From an uncultured bacterium (GTDB lineage: Bacteria; Bacillota; Clostridia; Lachnospirales; Lachnospiraceae): a stretch of 40,550 bases of DNA. Made by a program: the position numbers and the translations under genes. This document shows positions 16,141 to 24,778 of the stretch, piece by piece (position 1 is the first letter of the stretch; every line of letters starts with the position of its first letter). The notes under the pieces are model-generated. The model saw nothing but the letters and a program-made list of their open reading frames with translations. It was not told the DNA's origin and searched no databases. The DNA lies in contig CAJMON010000023.1 of NCBI GenBank assembly GCA_905214955.1, forward strand, positions 1-40,550, read 5' to 3'.

Positions 16141-16924
16141 AACGTTCCCCTCCCATTTTTGGAACTGCTTCCAGCAGATCCTTTGTGTACTGCTCTTTCG
16201 GATGATAAATGATTTCATCCCTTGTGCCAAATTCTACCATCTTACTCCTGCACATCACGCCAATTTTATCCGAAAGATAAGAAGCCACACCCATGTTGTG
16301 GGTTACCAGAATGATCGTCACTCCATATTTGTCCCGCAGCTCTTTCATCTGATGGACTACCTGGGCCTGAATCGTAACATCCAGCGCAGATGTCGGCTCA
16401 TCTGCCAGAAGCAGTTTCGGCTTTGCCGTCATTCCCATGGCAATTCCCACTCTCTGCTTCATTCCTCCGGACAGTTCAAAGGGATACGAATTCATCACCC
16501 GGTTCGGATCTGTCAGATGCATTTTTTTCAGCATTTCCACCGCTTTTTCCACATACCGGTGCCGCGGCAGTTTTTCATGCACCTCAATCGCTTCTTCATA
16601 CTGGTTCCGGATTTTCTGGATCGGATCTAAGGCTGCGCCCACATCCTGAAAAATCATTGCAATTTCTTTTCCCCGGATATCCTGCATCTGCAGTTCATCC
16701 GCCTTTGCCAGGTCAATCCCGTCAAACAGGATTTCTCCCCCGGTAATTTTTCCCCCTGGCGGCAGCAGACCCAGCACCGCCCGGATCAGAGTGGTCTTTC
16801 CACTCCCGCTTTCCCCTACAATGCTGACAATCTCCCCTTCCGAGACGGAAAGGGAGACATCAGATACTGCCGGTGCGCCATTTTGATAGCATATCGTACA
16901 GTTTTTAATATCCAGTATATTCAT
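16130..16924 (-). CDS. ABC importer ATPase 1 (DppD/NikD/OppD type)
   Basis: 264 aa. Seen: Walker A GESGSGKT (37-44), Q-loop MIFQDVGAALDP, signature LSGGMKQRV, Walker B LLLADEPTSALD, H-loop VTHNMG. It is shorter than typical OppD (about 330) and lacks the long cysteine-bearing C-terminal tail seen in its partner, like NikD. It starts 3 bp after the binding-protein stop, without a clear ribosome site, so translation is probably coupled. Substrate inferred only as something carried by SBP_bac_5-type importers: peptide, opine-type metallophore, nickel or cobalt chelate. Confidence 0.88.
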   Translation of the reverse strand: MNILDIKNCTICYQNGAPAVSDVSLSVSEGEIVSIVGESGSGKTTLIRAVLGLLPPGGKITGGEILFDGIDLAKADELQMQDIRGKEIAMIFQDVGAALDPIQKIRNQYEEAIEVHEKLPRHRYVEKAVEMLKKMHLTDPNRVMNSYPFELSGGMKQRVGIAMGMTAKPKLLLADEPTSALDVTIQAQVVHQMKELRDKYGVTIILVTHNMGVASYLSDKIGVMCRSKMVEFGTRDEIIYHPKEQYTKDLLEAVPKMGGERFAK

Positions 16925-16927
16925 TCT

Positions 16928-18457
16928 TTATTTTGCTGTCCAATCAGCTGTGATCATATAGTAATCAATCGGGAATACGGTTACGTTTTCCACGGTATCG
17001 GTATTGATCAGAGTTACGTTTTCGTTTGCATACAGGAACAGAGTCGGGCTCTCTTCTGTCAGAATCTGCTCTGCATCTACGAAGCACTGCACACGCTCAT
17101 CATAATCAAATGCAGCGTCCAGACGATCCATAACTTCCTGGAATGCATCACTGTGGAATGCAGTGTAGTTATCCGGTCCATTGTCAGACCAGCGGTTCTT
17201 CAGGTAAGACTGGCCGTCTGCATTGTTTACGGTCTGCCAGCCGCCGCTCATGAAATCAAACTCGCCACTTTCACGGATGTCAGAAGTATTTTCCATCAAC
17301 TGAATTTCTACATGAATGCCTACGGCTTTCCACATATCCTGCATTGCCTGGTAAATTGCAGTAGAAGCGTTGGAACGAAGGGCAATATTCAGTACCAGCT
17401 CTTCGCCGTCTTTTTCTACATAGCCATTTCCATCAGTATCTGCATAACCAGCTTCAGCCAGGTACTCTTTTGCCTTTTCTACATCATAGGTCTGGCTTTC
17501 TACTTCTTTTCCTTCATCGTAGCCTACGCTGTCCGGGAATGCTTTTCCAAGAGCCTGTGCATAGCCGTCTCCTGCGATCTGCGCAATCACGTCACGGTCG
17601 ATGGCATAAGACAGAGCTTTTCTTAAATTCACATCAGCTGTCGGGCGTCCCTCACGGCAGTTCATTTCCAGATCACTCTCTCTGGTTCCGGTTACTTTTA
17701 CCATCTCAATGGTATCATTTCCTTCGATCTGAGACAGAGTTGTGGAGCTGGGTGCAACTGCAACATCAATATCACCTGCAAGCATTGCGCTTACTTTGGT
17801 ATCATTAGCAATGTTGAGAACGGTGATGGTGTCAGTTCCAGGCTTTCCGCCCCAATAATATTCATTGGCAGCCAGTTCGTATTTTTCTTCAGTCACAAAC
17901 TCGGTGCATACATAGGGGCCTGTGCATATCGGTGCATTGTTATAGTCACTGGTATCTACCGTGGTATCCACGATAATGCACATCGGCTCGGTCAGATAGT
18001 ACGGGAATGCACTATAAGCTTCTGTAGTCTTAAAGATTACATACTCACCGTCTACTTCAATGCTGTCCAGCATCAGGTTGCCGCCGCGGCTGTTCTGCTC
18101 TGCAGTACGCTCAATGGATGCCTTTACGGTTTCCGGTGTCATATCATTTCCGTTGGAGAATTTTACGCCCTGACGGATGTGAAATTTGTAAGTAAGGTCA
18201 TCCACCTGCTCCCAGGAATCTGCCAGGCAGGGAACAACGTCCATATTTTCATCTGCTGTCAGAAGAGTTTCTCCGATGCCGCAGCGCATGGTGGTCCAGC
18301 CGTTCCAGCCTTCTGCCGGGTCCAGGCCTTCCATCCACATAAACATGGCTACGTTCAGGTGGCTGCCGCTTTCCTCAGCAAATGCGGTGGTGCAGCCAGC
18401 AGACAGCATAGCAGCTGCTAAAAGTGCGGGAATACAGGTTTTTAATCTCTTTTTCAT
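16928..18457 (-). CDS. SBP_bac_5 lipoprotein, substrate-binding protein
   Basis: 509-aa extracytoplasmic binding protein of the NikA/DppA/OppA family. Start at ATG 18457 behind AAAGGAGG. Signal peptide with lipobox LSAGC, so Cys22 would be the lipidated residue. Family blocks seen: LADSWEQVDDLTYKFHIRQG near 80-100, FSNGNDMTPETVKASIER, and VNLRKALSYAIDR in the second lobe. NikA, DppA and opine/metallophore binders share this fold and cannot be separated by eye. The only strong ribosome site inside the importer genes precedes this one, consistent with higher expression of the binding protein. Confidence 0.9.
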   Translation of the reverse strand: MKKRLKTCIPALLAAAMLSAGCTTAFAEESGSHLNVAMFMWMEGLDPAEGWNGWTTMRCGIGETLLTADENMDVVPCLADSWEQVDDLTYKFHIRQGVKFSNGNDMTPETVKASIERTAEQNSRGGNLMLDSIEVDGEYVIFKTTEAYSAFPYYLTEPMCIIVDTTVDTSDYNNAPICTGPYVCTEFVTEEKYELAANEYYWGGKPGTDTITVLNIANDTKVSAMLAGDIDVAVAPSSTTLSQIEGNDTIEMVKVTGTRESDLEMNCREGRPTADVNLRKALSYAIDRDVIAQIAGDGYAQALGKAFPDSVGYDEGKEVESQTYDVEKAKEYLAEAGYADTDGNGYVEKDGEELVLNIALRSNASTAIYQAMQDMWKAVGIHVEIQLMENTSDIRESGEFDFMSGGWQTVNNADGQSYLKNRWSDNGPDNYTAFHSDAFQEVMDRLDAAFDYDERVQCFVDAEQILTEESPTLFLYANENVTLINTDTVENVTVFPIDYYMITADWTAK

Positions 18458-18508
18458 TTGGTTCCTCCTTTGAACTTTCACAAAAGTAACGGTAATACTA
18501 TTTATAGA

Positions 18509-18522
18509 AAGGCGCACGCCTT
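18509..18522 (-). other. Small intercistronic stem-loop before the binding protein
   Basis: AAGGCG / CGCCTT with a 2-nt spacer sits just after the stop of the second permease in the 67-bp gap before the binding-protein gene, the largest gap in the operon. It may protect the mRNA end or modulate stoichiometry; there is no strong T run. Confidence 0.35.
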
Positions 18523-18524
18523 AT

Positions 18525-19364
18525 CTACCATACATTTTCCTTGGGATTCATCAGATCCTGAATACAGTCCCCAAGAAGGTTGAAAATCACAACGCTGACC
18601 AAGATTACCAATCCTGGGAAAATCAGCATCCACGGAGCGGAATACATATAATTTTTTCCCTCCGAAAGCATAAATCCCCATTCCGGTGTAGGAGGCGGTG
18701 AGCCGAGTCCCAAAAGGGAAAGTCCGGAAATAGTCAACAGTTTTCCGCCAATATTCTGGAAAATATTTACCAGAAGAGACGGAAGTACATTCGGAATGAC
18801 ATAAAGCAGCAGAATTCTCATGTGGGAAGCTCCTCCCAGCCGCGCCTGTTCAATGTATACATTATTTTTCACACTGAGCACCAGGGATCTGCTGATTCTG
18901 GCATAATACGTCCAGCCAGTCAGAGACATGGCAAGAATCATGTTCGGCAGTCCAATACCGATAAAGCTTACCAGCGCAATGGTAAAAATATATCCCGGAA
19001 ACGCCATCAGCATATCGGACAGACGCATCAGTACATTGTCAAAAAAACCTCCGGTAAATCCCGCAATGGTTCCAACCAGAATTCCCACCGTGGAAATAAT
19101 GGCTGTAACGGCAAACGCAATCAAAAGAGAGCTTTTTCCACCGTACAGAATTCTGGAAAACAGATCTCTTCCCAGCTGGTCTGTTCCAAACAAATAGGTG
19201 GTGCTGGGCGGTTTTAACATATCTGCGTAGTGGCTCTCCAGGGGATCAAAAGGTGCAAGCACGCTGGCAAACAACGCAAAAAATACAAAAATCAAGGCAA
19301 GCAGGGACAGAATTGCAAAACGGACCCATGCTTTTTTCATGGCAGGACTCATTTTTCTTTTCAT
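18525..19364 (-). CDS. ABC importer permease 2 (DppC/NikC type)
   Basis: 279-aa inner-membrane subunit with an N-terminal OppC_N-like helix, followed by the BPD_transp_1 domain. Seen: APFDPLESHYADMLKPPS and TYLFGTDQLGRDLFSRILYGG, the classic DppC/OppC N-terminal signature, then the EAA-type loop EQARLGGASHMRILLLYVIPN and GSPPPTPEWGFMLSEG near the C-terminus. The ATG overlaps the stop of permease 1 by 4 bp (ATGA), so the two are translationally coupled. Confidence 0.93.
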   Translation of the reverse strand: MKRKMSPAMKKAWVRFAILSLLALIFVFFALFASVLAPFDPLESHYADMLKPPSTTYLFGTDQLGRDLFSRILYGGKSSLLIAFAVTAIISTVGILVGTIAGFTGGFFDNVLMRLSDMLMAFPGYIFTIALVSFIGIGLPNMILAMSLTGWTYYARISRSLVLSVKNNVYIEQARLGGASHMRILLLYVIPNVLPSLLVNIFQNIGGKLLTISGLSLLGLGSPPPTPEWGFMLSEGKNYMYSAPWMLIFPGLVILVSVVIFNLLGDCIQDLMNPKENVW

Positions 19365-20305
19365 TTCTGTGCCATCCCCCTTCGAATTCTGGGATCAATA
19401 AAGGAATAGGAAATATCAACCAGAAGGTTTACCATTACGTAAATGAATCCCATCCACATGGTATATCCCTGAATCAGTGAATAATCTCTAGCAGAAATCG
19501 CTGTGGTGCAGACCTGTCCGATGCCATTCCAGCTAAAGACCGTCTCCACAATCATGGTGCCCCCAAGAAGTCCGCCAAAAGACATGCCAAGCATGGTTAC
19601 CACGGCCAGAAGGGAGTTGGGCAGTACATGGCAGAAAATAATCCTCATTCTTCCAATTCCTCTTGACCTGCATCCGGTAATGTATTCTTCGCTGAGCTGT
19701 TCTACCATCACCGCGCGGATTCTGCGGATATAATAACAGCTCATTCCCACTGCAAGAGTCAGGGTCGGCATAATAATGTGCTTCCAGGAAGAAGAACCCG
19801 CTACAGGAAGCCATCCAAACCTGACTGCAAAAATCCAGATCATCAGCATTCCAAACCAGAAGCTTGGCATAGACACCCCGATAAAGGACAAAAAACGGAT
19901 GATATAGTCCGCAATCCGATCCTTATAGACCGCGGAAAGAATTCCCAGCGGAAAGGAAATCAGAATCATGGTGAGAAAAGATGTACACGCCAGTTTTACC
20001 GTATTGGGAAGCTTCTGGGCAATAACCTCTTTTACTGGTTTGTTGTATTTTACCGAAATTCCAAAATCTCCGTAAAGCACTACCCCTTTGATCCAGTCTG
20101 CATACTGCACCAGAAAGGGCCTGCTGGTTCCGTACTGCTCTTCCAGCTTCGCAATAGTTTCCGGATCATGGCTTCCGCCCATGGAAGTGATCAGCTCCTC
20201 CACCGGATCAGACGGCAGAAGATAGGTAAGCCCGAATGTCAAAACGGAAAGTCCAAACAAAATAATCACAAGAGACACCAGCCTCTTCCGGATCATCTTA
20301 GCCAC
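19361..20305 (-). CDS. ABC importer permease 1 (DppB/NikB type)
   Basis: 314-aa inner-membrane subunit. Seen: the N-terminal FGLSVLTFGLTYLLPSDPVE block of DppB/NikB, about six hydrophobic segments, the EAA-type loop GCRSRGIGRMRIIFCHVLPNS, and VFSWNGIGQVCTTAISARDY near the C-terminus. I choose GTG at 20305, 5 bp after AGAGGTG, overlapping the methyltransferase gene by 8 bp; ATG at 20296 is the alternative, and a frame open to 20329 lies mostly inside the upstream gene. Overlap with the methyltransferase ties the importer to the nitrogenase-like genes. Confidence 0.92.
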   Translation of the reverse strand: MAKMIRKRLVSLVIILFGLSVLTFGLTYLLPSDPVEELITSMGGSHDPETIAKLEEQYGTSRPFLVQYADWIKGVVLYGDFGISVKYNKPVKEVIAQKLPNTVKLACTSFLTMILISFPLGILSAVYKDRIADYIIRFLSFIGVSMPSFWFGMLMIWIFAVRFGWLPVAGSSSWKHIIMPTLTLAVGMSCYYIRRIRAVMVEQLSEEYITGCRSRGIGRMRIIFCHVLPNSLLAVVTMLGMSFGGLLGGTMIVETVFSWNGIGQVCTTAISARDYSLIQGYTMWMGFIYVMVNLLVDISYSFIDPRIRRGMAQK

Positions 20306-21047
20306 GCTGCACCTCTTTCTTTCCTGCAATAATCAAAAAGCCCATGGGAAGCTCTTTTCCATGAAGTTTGACATGAATGTCATCAAATCCCAGTGAAATC
20401 AGCTGTTCAAAATCCCACTGCGGCCGTCTTCTGCGGCTCATGGGCAGATCTTCTGCTATTTTTTCAATGATGGAAAAATCCACATGATCCACATTGTGTT
20501 TTCCATGAAGTCCGCCATCGATTTCATGTTTCTTTCTCATTTCTTCCATCTGTTTCTCATGCAGTCTGGCATATTCTTCATCGTGCATGTAAAGATACAT
20601 ATTTCCATCGCTGATGATCAGCTTTCCGCCCGGACGCAGAACCCGGTGCATTTCCCGGTAGGCTGCTGCCGGATCATCCAGATTCCACAGTACATTTCTG
20701 GACACCACTGCATCAAAGCTCTCGTCTGCAAATTCCAGTTTCTGGGCATCCATCTGCCGGACCAAAACCTCTGCCCCGGCTTCTTTGAAGCGTTTCGCTG
20801 CCTGAGCTGTCATTTCATCGGAATAGTCAATAGCCGTTACCTTGTGGCCCAGTCTGCTTAAAATCACCGGGAAAAATCCAGCTCCTGTACCGTCATCCAG
20901 CACCTCTGCATTTTCTTTTGTGATGGTATTTCGAAAAATTTCTTCCCATTTTTTTCCAGATTCTGTTTTCAACTCTTCTTCCACAGCCATGGAAAATCCA
21001 TTGGCCCGCATGTTCCAATAATCCTTGATTTCTTCAATATGCTGCAT
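20298..21047 (-). CDS. Class I SAM-dependent methyltransferase of the nitrogenase-like operon
   Basis: 249 aa. Seen: SAM-binding motif I VLDDGTGAGFFPVILSRLG (about 48-66), acidic motif II VTAIDYSDEM, the post-I DAQKLEFADESFDAVVSRN and LRPGGKLIISDGN. This is the Methyltransf_11/UbiE-like fold. The stretch between 170 and 215 is rich in H, K and M (LHEKQMEEMRKKHE) and may form the substrate lid. It starts 23 bp after the NifK-like gene and overlaps the first permease. The substrate is unknown; it could methylate the product, a tetrapyrrole-like compound or a metallophore. A GTG at 21080 is an alternative start. Confidence 0.85.
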   Translation of the reverse strand: MQHIEEIKDYWNMRANGFSMAVEEELKTESGKKWEEIFRNTITKENAEVLDDGTGAGFFPVILSRLGHKVTAIDYSDEMTAQAAKRFKEAGAEVLVRQMDAQKLEFADESFDAVVSRNVLWNLDDPAAAYREMHRVLRPGGKLIISDGNMYLYMHDEEYARLHEKQMEEMRKKHEIDGGLHGKHNVDHVDFSIIEKIAEDLPMSRRRRPQWDFEQLISLGFDDIHVKLHGKELPMGFLIIAGKKEVQRG

Positions 21048-21070
21048 TTTGTCATCTCTTTTCTTTTGTT

Positions 21071-22432
21071 TTATTTCCACGCTTTCAGCATTCGATTTCC
21101 ATTTATCAGCTGTTCTAACAGATACAGCGCTCCGGTGCTTCCCAGATAGGTTTGGGGCACTACATGGATGTATTCGGCCGCTCCTCCCATGGTTTCAATG
21201 CCATATACATTCTGGCTGTGGAGGAATGTCTCCATAATGGTTCCGGCACTGCCAAGAATCACCGCATTGTCCACTCTGGTAAGATCCCGTCCAAGAACCT
21301 CCTCCGCATTCATGCCTTTCAGCATTCTGCGCAGTCTTTCTCCTCCGCTTCCGCTTCCTTTTGCAGGAAGTTCCCGTATCGCTTCCGGCCGGATGCCAAG
21401 ATACCTGGAAAGATAATCCACATACCCGCACAGCACGGAGCTTTCTCCTTCCACCGCATACCGCAGCTCCTCTGGAAAGCCGGCTGACCCAAGACATCTG
21501 GCTATATAATAAAATGCCCGTGCCCGCGCTTTTTCAATATCTTCAAGAGCCGGCCTGCAGTCTGTATGCAGCAGCTCTGAAATTTCTTTTACAAACCGTT
21601 CTGTCTGGTCAAATCCAATGGGGAAGCCACCTGCATCGTACACCGGCAGTTTCAGAACTTCTTTTAAATAGATCCCTGTCTTCTCACAGCGTTCCGGACA
21701 GCACAAAATATTTAAGTCAGCCTCTGGAATTTTTCGAAAACTTTCCAATGTGCAGTCCGCTCCTGCAATGCAGTTTACTGTAATGCCGCACAGGCTTAAC
21801 AGCCGCCGGATCTCCTCCCTATCCCCTTCCAGATTCTGCTGGTAGGTGTAAAATCCGAAGAGATTTACTGTCGTACCGGTTTTCTTTTTCTCCGGCTTTT
21901 TCTCCACAAACTGCTTCAGCAGTCTTACCATGGTCTCATCATATCCCACACAGGAATTTGTGGAAAATTCCGGACTTTCAATAAAGACACTGGGAGTCTG
22001 AAATTCTTCAGCTGTTTTTTGAATCAGACTCTCCAGTCCCTCTCCCATTAGAGAAGTACCGGGCGTCTGAATCACCACCGCCATGGAATAGCTCCGCTCT
22101 GCCAGAATGTCCTGCAGTGCCCGCTCCAGCTGTTCACCGGTTCCAAAAATGTAATCTTCATACCGCAGATTGGATCCTGGGACCTGGGGCGTTCCGGCAA
22201 AATACTGACTTCGCACCAACCGATCATCCATGGCATCGGAGAGTTCAAGCTGCCCTCTTAATCCCCAGAGTTCGGATTCCCGGATCAAATTTTTTCCAAA
22301 AGCATAGCTGTGGTAAAACCGGCATCCCAGCGGGCCGTTTAACAATACCAGACTTCCGTGGATTCCTTCACAGGCAGACACCACGCCGGTTATGTAATCA
22401 GCAGTAATACTTCTCAAATACCGCTCTGTCAT
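21071..22432 (-). CDS. NifK/NifN-like subunit of a nitrogenase-like enzyme
   Basis: 453-aa member of the nitrogenase component 1 family (oxidored_nitro). Seen: SACEGIHGSLVLLNGPLGC near the N-terminus, where Cys37 matches the HGS/PxGC cluster cysteine of NifD/K; then EDYIFGTGEQLERAL, matching the family block before the third cysteine. At the third position the sequence is IQTPGTSLMGEG, without cysteine. So this subunit offers fewer ligands than NifK, as in the unequal BchN/BchB-type enzymes. The ATG at 22432 has AGGTGG upstream and overlaps the NifHD fusion by 35 bp, suggesting a tight stoichiometric complex. Function unknown. Confidence 0.85.
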   Translation of the reverse strand: MTERYLRSITADYITGVVSACEGIHGSLVLLNGPLGCRFYHSYAFGKNLIRESELWGLRGQLELSDAMDDRLVRSQYFAGTPQVPGSNLRYEDYIFGTGEQLERALQDILAERSYSMAVVIQTPGTSLMGEGLESLIQKTAEEFQTPSVFIESPEFSTNSCVGYDETMVRLLKQFVEKKPEKKKTGTTVNLFGFYTYQQNLEGDREEIRRLLSLCGITVNCIAGADCTLESFRKIPEADLNILCCPERCEKTGIYLKEVLKLPVYDAGGFPIGFDQTERFVKEISELLHTDCRPALEDIEKARARAFYYIARCLGSAGFPEELRYAVEGESSVLCGYVDYLSRYLGIRPEAIRELPAKGSGSGGERLRRMLKGMNAEEVLGRDLTRVDNAVILGSAGTIMETFLHSQNVYGIETMGGAAEYIHVVPQTYLGSTGALYLLEQLINGNRMLKAWK

Positions 22433-24605
22433 GCTTCCACCTGCCTTCCACCTTCCGGTCCATTTTTCGAATCCATTCTTCTGCTGCATCCGCTCCCGCC
22501 AGGAATCCCGGCTGAATGTCTCTTGGGATCTGTATCACGCAGATATTTTCCGGAATATCTGCCAGGGCTGACGGATCATTTACCAGCACCAGATCCGGTC
22601 TGCTCTTTTCAATTTCCTGTCTCAACATCTCTCTGTATGACGACCATTCTGCAGAAAAACGCTGATTCCATCCTGCATTTCCTTCATTCTTTTTCCCAAG
22701 CAGGATGGTTTTTAAAATCATAAGATCCAGATCTTCTGCCAGTTCAAAAAGCCAGTCACAGTTTCCGTAGTTCATGAAAATAACAACTCTTTTTCCGGAA
22801 AAATGTGCTTTCAGTTCCTGAATTTTTTTCTCATAGCATTCCTGATTTTTCTGGATGCAGATCTTCACTTCTTCCTGCTTCCCATAAAGCTCCCCAAGCA
22901 TTCTTACCCATCGGCTGGTTTCCTCAAAACCTCTGGGAAGCGTTCCGTCCAGAAATTTACAGCCATATTTTTCTTCAAAAATCGTTTTCAGTTCTCTGCC
23001 AAGTTCGTCTTCTCTTGCTAAAATGCTGTAAGGCGCTCTTAAGAAATGGTGAATGTCTTCCATGGTCCCTGCGCAGATGAAACGGCAGTTGACCCGGATA
23101 TGCAGGGCATCCAGCAGTTCTTTGATTCTCTGAAAATTTTCATCCGTTCTGGAGGACCAGGTCAGTTCGTATACAAAGTTAATGGAATCCGGCTCCTGAA
23201 TTTCGTCTTCCCATACGGCTTCCTCTGCCAGTGTCTTGTAACACAGCGCCATTCCCTGGTTGTAGTCCCCTGCTTCTACGCCGTCTGTTTTGACCAGATA
23301 CATTTCGCATCCAAGCTGCCGCAGTTCTTCCTGAACTGGTGTCAGATCGTCCCCGCTCATTCCGGGAATGCAGGAAGTCACCGCAATGATGGTCTTGACA
23401 CCTTCTCCTGCCAGCTCCAATGCCTTCTGTCTGGCATGTTCCACACCGCCAAACACCGCATCTTCTATGGTCATATCCGTTCCTGTAAAATGCTGGGGAA
23501 TAAAGGCCGGATACAGAATCCCTCTCTCAAAGAACCCTCTTCTCGCATACGCGCTGAAACCGTTCTGGGAAAACCACACACAGCTTCTGGGAGCATGAGC
23601 CAGCACGGCTGCATCTTTTACGTGAATTGCCAGAGCCACTGCCCCGTTAAAGGCACAACCAAACAGCGGAACTCTGCTGAAAGGATCTGACAATGCCCGT
23701 CTCTTTGCCAGTACCTGCACCGGCAGCTGTTCTTTTTCTCTAAGTTTGGTTTCTTTTTTCTCTTCTCTTCGTTCTGTATGGGAAATCCTGGAGCTGTATA
23801 CGGGTTCCCCGCGCATAAAGCATTCCATCTCTTCTTCGGATAATGGACAGGCCTTATGAAGCGGGATTTTTTTCTCTGCAATCTGTCCTGCAAGCGCCAG
23901 AAACAGTTCTGCTTCCCGGCTTTCAGGCTCTTTTTCTACCACCGTCGCCGCTTCTTTTTCTGCCTCTGCAAACAGACTGCTTCTGGGAATTTTCATGCGC
24001 ACCGGAAGCCCGACTGCCTGTGCGAAAGCTTCTACTTTTCTGCTTTCATCTGCGGCACCACGGCTGTTGTAAATGATTCCTGCAATTCGGTTTTCTTCCG
24101 GGTCTAAGTTCCGGATTCCCTGAAGGATATTGTTTGCCGCATAAAGGGCCATGGCTTCTCCGCTGGTCACCAGAAATACCGCCTCGGCATACTGTTTTCT
24201 CACCGGAACGGCAAAGCCACCGCACACTACGTCACCCAGCACGTCGTAAACCACATGGTCATACCCTTTGCGCACCTGGAAACGGTCCAGAAATTCAAAT
24301 GCCGTCAGGATGCCTCTTCCTGCACAGCCCATACCGGGCTTTGGGCCTCCTGCTTCCACACAGCCTGTGCCAAGATAACCTTCCATGAGAACAGACTCCA
24401 ACATCTGCTCATCTGGCGGCGTATTCAGCAGATACTCCAGCACGGTCTGCACTTTCCTGCCATGATGCAACAGTCTGGTAGAATCGTGCTTGGGATCGCA
24501 GCCAATCTGCAGAACTTTTCTGCCGCATGAAGCCAATGCCGCAGACAGGTTGGCACTGACGGTGGATTTCCCGATCCCACCTTTTCCATATATCGCAATT
24601 TGCAT
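22398..24605 (-). CDS. NifH-NifD fusion, nitrogenase-like reductase
   Basis: 735 aa; two known proteins in one chain. Residues 1-250 are an iron protein (NifH/BchL/CfbC family): P-loop GKGGIGKST (7-15), GCDPKHDSTRL (35-45), and cluster cysteines Cys94 in GMGCAGRG and Cys128 in DVLGDVVCGG. A charged linker (about 265-300) follows. Residues 305-735 are NifD-like: Cys317 (LFGCAFNG), Cys342 (HAPRSC) and Cys412 (TSCIPGMSGDD), spaced like the three P-cluster ligands of NifD. Near EEKYG (about 544), where NifD has its FeMo-cofactor cysteine, I see none. The ATG at 24605 follows GGGGGAA; the frame extends to 24782 but that part is leader. N2 reduction is unlikely: no nifE, nifN or nifB nearby. Confidence 0.9.
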   Translation of the reverse strand: MQIAIYGKGGIGKSTVSANLSAALASCGRKVLQIGCDPKHDSTRLLHHGRKVQTVLEYLLNTPPDEQMLESVLMEGYLGTGCVEAGGPKPGMGCAGRGILTAFEFLDRFQVRKGYDHVVYDVLGDVVCGGFAVPVRKQYAEAVFLVTSGEAMALYAANNILQGIRNLDPEENRIAGIIYNSRGAADESRKVEAFAQAVGLPVRMKIPRSSLFAEAEKEAATVVEKEPESREAELFLALAGQIAEKKIPLHKACPLSEEEMECFMRGEPVYSSRISHTERREEKKETKLREKEQLPVQVLAKRRALSDPFSRVPLFGCAFNGAVALAIHVKDAAVLAHAPRSCVWFSQNGFSAYARRGFFERGILYPAFIPQHFTGTDMTIEDAVFGGVEHARQKALELAGEGVKTIIAVTSCIPGMSGDDLTPVQEELRQLGCEMYLVKTDGVEAGDYNQGMALCYKTLAEEAVWEDEIQEPDSINFVYELTWSSRTDENFQRIKELLDALHIRVNCRFICAGTMEDIHHFLRAPYSILAREDELGRELKTIFEEKYGCKFLDGTLPRGFEETSRWVRMLGELYGKQEEVKICIQKNQECYEKKIQELKAHFSGKRVVIFMNYGNCDWLFELAEDLDLMILKTILLGKKNEGNAGWNQRFSAEWSSYREMLRQEIEKSRPDLVLVNDPSALADIPENICVIQIPRDIQPGFLAGADAAEEWIRKMDRKVEGRWKHDRAVFEKYYC

Positions 24606-24688
24606 AATTTCCCCCAAAATTATTAAAAAGGATTCTGCCCGAAGGGCTTTTCTGCTGCGGACAATTCTATTGAATTCTCCTAAAACGC

Positions 24689-24726
24689 AAAAAGCCGATG
24701 TATTGTTTATACGCACAATACACCGG
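24689..24726 (-). terminator. Terminator between riboswitch 2 and the NifHD gene
   Basis: Minus strand CCGGTGTATTGT (24726-24715) pairs with ACAATACATCGG (24706-24695), 12 bp with one G-U pair, followed by CTTTTTG. It is the likely expression platform of the cobalamin riboswitch upstream. Confidence 0.8.
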
Positions 24727-24778
24727 CAGTTCTCTGTCGTCAGATCTCCTGTACTGTGGCCCGCAGTAAGTTTAAGAT

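Noticed and set aside
15184..20305. Naming the importer nikABCDE or dppABCDF
   Set aside because: The SBP_bac_5 family covers peptides, nickel and opine-type metallophores. No residue I can read decides between them, so no gene symbols are given.
22398..24605. Calling the operon a nitrogen-fixation system
   Set aside because: No nifE, nifN, nifB or second cofactor gene, no FeMo-cofactor cysteine seen, and regulation by B12 instead of nitrogen signals.
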